DNA from: an uncultured Lachnospiraceae bacterium
Lineage (GTDB): Bacteria > Bacillota > Clostridia > Lachnospirales > Lachnospiraceae
Reading direction: 5' to 3'
Assembly (NCBI GenBank): GCA_905235345.1
Contig: CAJOLO010000012.1
Coordinates: 1-17,007, forward strand
Length of the DNA stretch: 17,007 nt
Shown one piece after another: positions 14,563-17,007 of the stretch (the stretch's first letter is position 1; each line of letters begins with the position of its first letter). Both the position numbers and the translations under genes were made by a program. The notes below the pieces were generated by a model. That model was not told where the DNA came from. It worked only from the letters and a program-made list of their open reading frames with translations, and made no database searches.

Positions 14563-15573
14563 TTGGCTTATGATGAAGAACTTTCCGGGGTACAGAAAGC
14601 AGCGATACTTTTGATTTCGCTGGGTCCGGAAAAATCTGCGAATGTATTTAAACATTTAAAAGAAGATGAGATAGAGACTCTTACATTGGAAATTGCTAAT
14701 ACCAGAAACGTCCCTCCGGATTTGAAGGAAGCGGTTCTTGAGGAGTTTTATGAAATCTGCCTTGCCCAGCAATATATTGCAGAAGGCGGTATTGGATATG
14801 CCAAGGAGCTTCTTGACAAGGCTCTCGGAGAAGACAAGGCTAAAGATGTTATAGGACGTCTTACGGCATCGTTGCAGGTGCGGCCATTTGAATTTGTCAG
14901 AAAGGCAGACCCTTCACAGTTACTTAATTTTATTCAGGACGAACATCCTCAGACTATTGCTCTTATTCTGGCATATCTTCCATCAAGTCAGGCGGCAGCG
15001 GTTGTGAGTTCACTGCCATTGGAAAAACAGGCGGATGTTGCAAAGCGTATTGCATTGATGGATAGAACCAGTCCGGATGTGATTAAGGAAGTGGAGAAAG
15101 TATTGGAGAAGAAACTGTCATCTCTTGTTAATCAGGATTACACAATTGTCGGTGGTGTTGATGCGATTGTGTCTATACTGAATACTGTAGACCGCAGCAC
15201 AGAAAAGCATATAATGGAGAGCTTGGAAATCGAAGAGCCTGAACTTGCTGATGAAATCCGTCGTAAGATGTTCGTATTTGAGGATATTCTTATGCTTGAC
15301 AATCGTGCTATTCAGACTGTACTTAGAGATGTTGAAAATAATGATCTTGCAATTGCTCTTAAGAATGCAAATGAAGACGTTCAAAATGTTATATTTACCA
15401 ATCTTTCATCTCGTCTTGCTGCTATGATTAAAGAGGATATGGAATATATGGGTCCTGTACGATTGAAGGATGTAGAGGATGCCCAGCAGAAGATTGTTAA
15501 TATTATACGTAGATTAGAGGATGCAGGAGAAATCGTTATTTCTCGTGGTGGAGGTGACGACATAATTGTCTAA
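14563..15573 (+). CDS. fliG: FliG, flagellar motor switch protein
   Basis: This 336-residue protein is the part of the C-ring that contacts the stator and generates torque. The N-terminal FliF-binding domain begins LSGVQKAAILLISLGPEKSA. The middle domain carries the EHPQ motif at residues 127-130 (EHPQTIALILAYLP). The C-terminal domain has MFVF at 236-239 followed by the charged torque helix (DNRAIQTVLRDVENNDLAIALK). Length is normal. The start is TTG at 14563, eight bases after GGGAGG; no ATG or GTG gives the family N-terminus. Its last 8 bases overlap the start of fliH. Confidence 0.97.
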   Translation: MAYDEELSGVQKAAILLISLGPEKSANVFKHLKEDEIETLTLEIANTRNVPPDLKEAVLEEFYEICLAQQYIAEGGIGYAKELLDKALGEDKAKDVIGRLTASLQVRPFEFVRKADPSQLLNFIQDEHPQTIALILAYLPSSQAAAVVSSLPLEKQADVAKRIALMDRTSPDVIKEVEKVLEKKLSSLVNQDYTIVGGVDAIVSILNTVDRSTEKHIMESLEIEEPELADEIRRKMFVFEDILMLDNRAIQTVLRDVENNDLAIALKNANEDVQNVIFTNLSSRLAAMIKEDMEYMGPVRLKDVEDAQQKIVNIIRRLEDAGEIVISRGGGDDIIV

Positions 15574-16435
15574 TCTTATTAAATCGGGATTTGTTTTATT
15601 TTCGGATGATGATGTGCTTAAAATAGATGCTAATGATAACAAGGTTATCAGAGGAAAAGAGGAGTCGTTTTCCACGGAGACGTCGGTTGAGGAGGCTATT
15701 GCAGAGGCAATGCTTGATGAAGCTGAGTTAGAGGGACTGGAACTTACTGATGCAGGTTCAAGACTCACAATGGATTCTTCCGAATTGTCTGCAACCGTAG
15801 AAGACGATGGAACGGGTTTGGCTTCAGCGGAAGATATAATCAGTTCTGCGAAGAAAGAGGCAGAAGAGATTGTAAACAGTGCATATGATGAAGCTGAAAA
15901 GATGCGTGGAGCGGCATATGACGAAGCACAGTCGATAAAGGAGCAGGCCAGGAAGGATGGATATCAGGCAGGTTATGATGAGGGATCCGGAACTGCTTTT
16001 AAAGAATATGAGGAAAAGAATAAAGAACTTGAAAGTATGCGAGCTTCCTTTGAAGAAGAAATGCGTCAAAGAGAGGAAGATTTGATCAATCAGACAACCA
16101 ATTGTATGACAGACTGGCTTATAAAGATGGTTGGGGTATCGATTGAAGGTGTCGAAGGGGTTCTTATGTATATGATCAATAATGCGATGCATGACCTTGA
16201 TAACAGCCGGCATTTTGTGATTAAGGTTTCACCTGATGATTATTCAGATATATCTGAACATAAGGATGAAATTTATGGTGCTCTTAATCCCGGTATCGAT
16301 CTGGAGATTTTTGAGGATTCTAAGCTTTCAAAATTGCAATGTATAATTGAAACTGACAATGGTGTTGTTGATGTAGGTCTTGACACACAGCTTGATAACC
16401 TTATAAAAGCACTTAAATTGCTTAAGGTTGAATGA
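15566..16435 (+). CDS. fliH: FliH, regulator of the flagellar export ATPase
   Basis: This 289-residue cytoplasmic protein binds FliI as a dimer and brings it to the export gate. The start is TTG at 15566, inside the last codons of fliG, with GGTGGAGGTG about 10 bases upstream. MSNLIKSGFVLF is the typical FliH opening in Firmicutes, and the next ATG would remove it. An acidic, Ala/Glu-rich segment (about residues 36-90) precedes a long predicted coiled coil (about 90-175). It includes the GYQAGYDEG repeat at 132-140, a FliH hallmark. The C-terminal domain ends with CIIETDNGVVDVGLDTQLDNL (about 259-279). It is somewhat longer than many FliH proteins because of the acidic N-terminal part. Confidence 0.93.
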   Translation: MSNLIKSGFVLFSDDDVLKIDANDNKVIRGKEESFSTETSVEEAIAEAMLDEAELEGLELTDAGSRLTMDSSELSATVEDDGTGLASAEDIISSAKKEAEEIVNSAYDEAEKMRGAAYDEAQSIKEQARKDGYQAGYDEGSGTAFKEYEEKNKELESMRASFEEEMRQREEDLINQTTNCMTDWLIKMVGVSIEGVEGVLMYMINNAMHDLDNSRHFVIKVSPDDYSDISEHKDEIYGALNPGIDLEIFEDSKLSKLQCIIETDNGVVDVGLDTQLDNLIKALKLLKVE

Positions 16436-16478
16436 TTTTACATACGGATAAAGGTACAGTTTATTTTGATAGAATATT

Positions 16479-16505
16479 TATAATGTGTAAGAATAATTCT
16501 TATAC
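16479..16505 (+). promoter_or_regulatory. Perfect -10 hexamer followed by a 10-bp dyad in the fliH-fliI gap
   Basis: TATAAT (16479-16484) is followed directly by GTGTAAGAAT (16485-16494), one spacer base and ATTCTTATAC (16496-16505), a 10-bp dyad with one G-U pair. The dyad would cover the expected transcription start. No good -35 is present (ACAGTT at 17 bases), so this may be an internal promoter with an operator or simply AT-rich structure. Confidence 0.3.
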
Positions 16506-16562
16506 GTGGATTTCGAATATTTAAGCGATTGATATATTTATTATTTTGGAGTTGGTGGGATA

Positions 16563-17007
16563 TTGAACAGCGGGGCACTGGGTATTAACTTTGATGAATA
16601 TTTTTCACTATTGAATAATTCTTATGTTAAAGAACTGGGAAAGGTTGCGAAGATAGTAGGACTTACACTTGAGTCCATAGGGCCGTCCTGTAAGCTTAAT
16701 GATCTATGCAGGATTCAGTCGGTTAACGGTAAACATGAGGTTATGGCGGAGGTGGTCGGCTTTCGTGATAACCGGGTTTTACTTATGCCCTTTGACAGTG
16801 TAGAGGGGATTGGTCCCGGTGCTACGGTTGAAAATACCAAGGAACCATTGAAAGTACAGGTTGGAGAGGAACTTCTTGGCCGGGCACTTGACGGTTTGGG
16901 TCGTCCTCTGGATGGAAAGGAGCTTAATTTAAAGGATGCTTATCCGATAGATGCAGATCCTCCGGATGCGTTAAAGAGAAAGATGATAGATGAAGTTCTT
17001 TCGTTGG
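16563..17007 (+). CDS. fliI: FliI, flagellar export ATPase, 5' part only
   Basis: The gene runs off the window edge after 148 complete codons, and the frame is open throughout. FliI is the hexameric ATPase of the flagellar type III export apparatus, related to F1 beta subunits. The visible N-terminal domain contains CKLNDLCRI, VVGFRDNRVLLMPFDSVEGIGPGATV and GRALDGLGRPLDG (about residues 106-118), a hallmark of the family. The Walker A motif lies beyond the end of the window. The best start is TTG at 16563, after TTGGAGTTGGTGGG; it lies downstream of in-frame codons with no alternative ATG. The position after fliH is the standard order. Confidence 0.93.
   Translation, partial: MNSGALGINFDEYFSLLNNSYVKELGKVAKIVGLTLESIGPSCKLNDLCRIQSVNGKHEVMAEVVGFRDNRVLLMPFDSVEGIGPGATVENTKEPLKVQVGEELLGRALDGLGRPLDGKELNLKDAYPIDADPPDALKRKMIDEVLSL

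Noticed and set aside
1..17007. Mobile elements, CRISPR arrays, tRNA or rRNA genes, defence or toxin-antitoxin modules
   Set aside because: None was seen on either strand: no transposase or integrase frames, no regular spaced repeats, no cloverleaf signature, and the window is filled by conserved housekeeping and flagellar genes.

Overview
The window reads as an AT-rich, flagellated member of the Firmicutes, class Clostridia, most likely family Lachnospiraceae (Roseburia/Lachnospira/Butyrivibrio-like). The reasons are a clostridial-order Rnf complex (rnfCDGEAB), a YlmC/YmxH-family protein next to NrdR, a Firmicutes-type CodY directly ahead of the flagellar operon, strong AGGAGG ribosome binding sites and frequent TTG starts. 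The genus is inferred from gene content and cannot be proven from the sequence alone. All recognised genes are on the + strand, and no gene-free stretch exceeds about 220 bases.

Layout. (1) Bases 1-4201: the 3' end of rnfC followed by rnfD, rnfG, rnfE, rnfA and rnfB, tightly packed and closed by an intrinsic terminator. This is the membrane complex that couples electron transfer between reduced ferredoxin and NAD+ to Na+ or H+ translocation. (2) 4202-5255: ylmC and nrdR, with an RNA-structure-rich leader between them and a very strong terminator after nrdR. (3) 5304-10286: a near-consensus sigma-A promoter drives comM (YifB family) and dprA, which overlap by three bases, followed by topA. This is a DNA-processing group: branch migration, RecA loading and topoisomerase I. 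(4) 10324-11292: codY, with a CodY-box-like site overlapping or abutting its own predicted promoter. (5) 11426-17007: the start of the flagellar operon, flgB-flgC-fliE-fliF-fliG-fliH-fliI, with fliI cut by the window edge. It encodes proximal rod, MS ring, switch and export ATPase components.

The order dprA-topA-(...)-codY-flgB-flgC-fliE-fliF-fliG-fliH-fliI is the ancient Firmicutes arrangement known from Bacillus subtilis. Here the trmFO-codV-hslV-hslU block that lies between topA and codY in Bacillus is missing.

I see no transposon, prophage, CRISPR array, tRNA/rRNA gene, toxin-antitoxin or defence system, and nothing that amounts to a new multi-gene system. The points worth a second look are small: a cysteine-motif C-terminal extension on RnfE; CodY-box-like sites at the codY promoter and inside fliF; mutually exclusive hairpins and an NrdR-box-like sequence between ylmC and nrdR; and a run of TTG starts in fliG, fliH and fliI.
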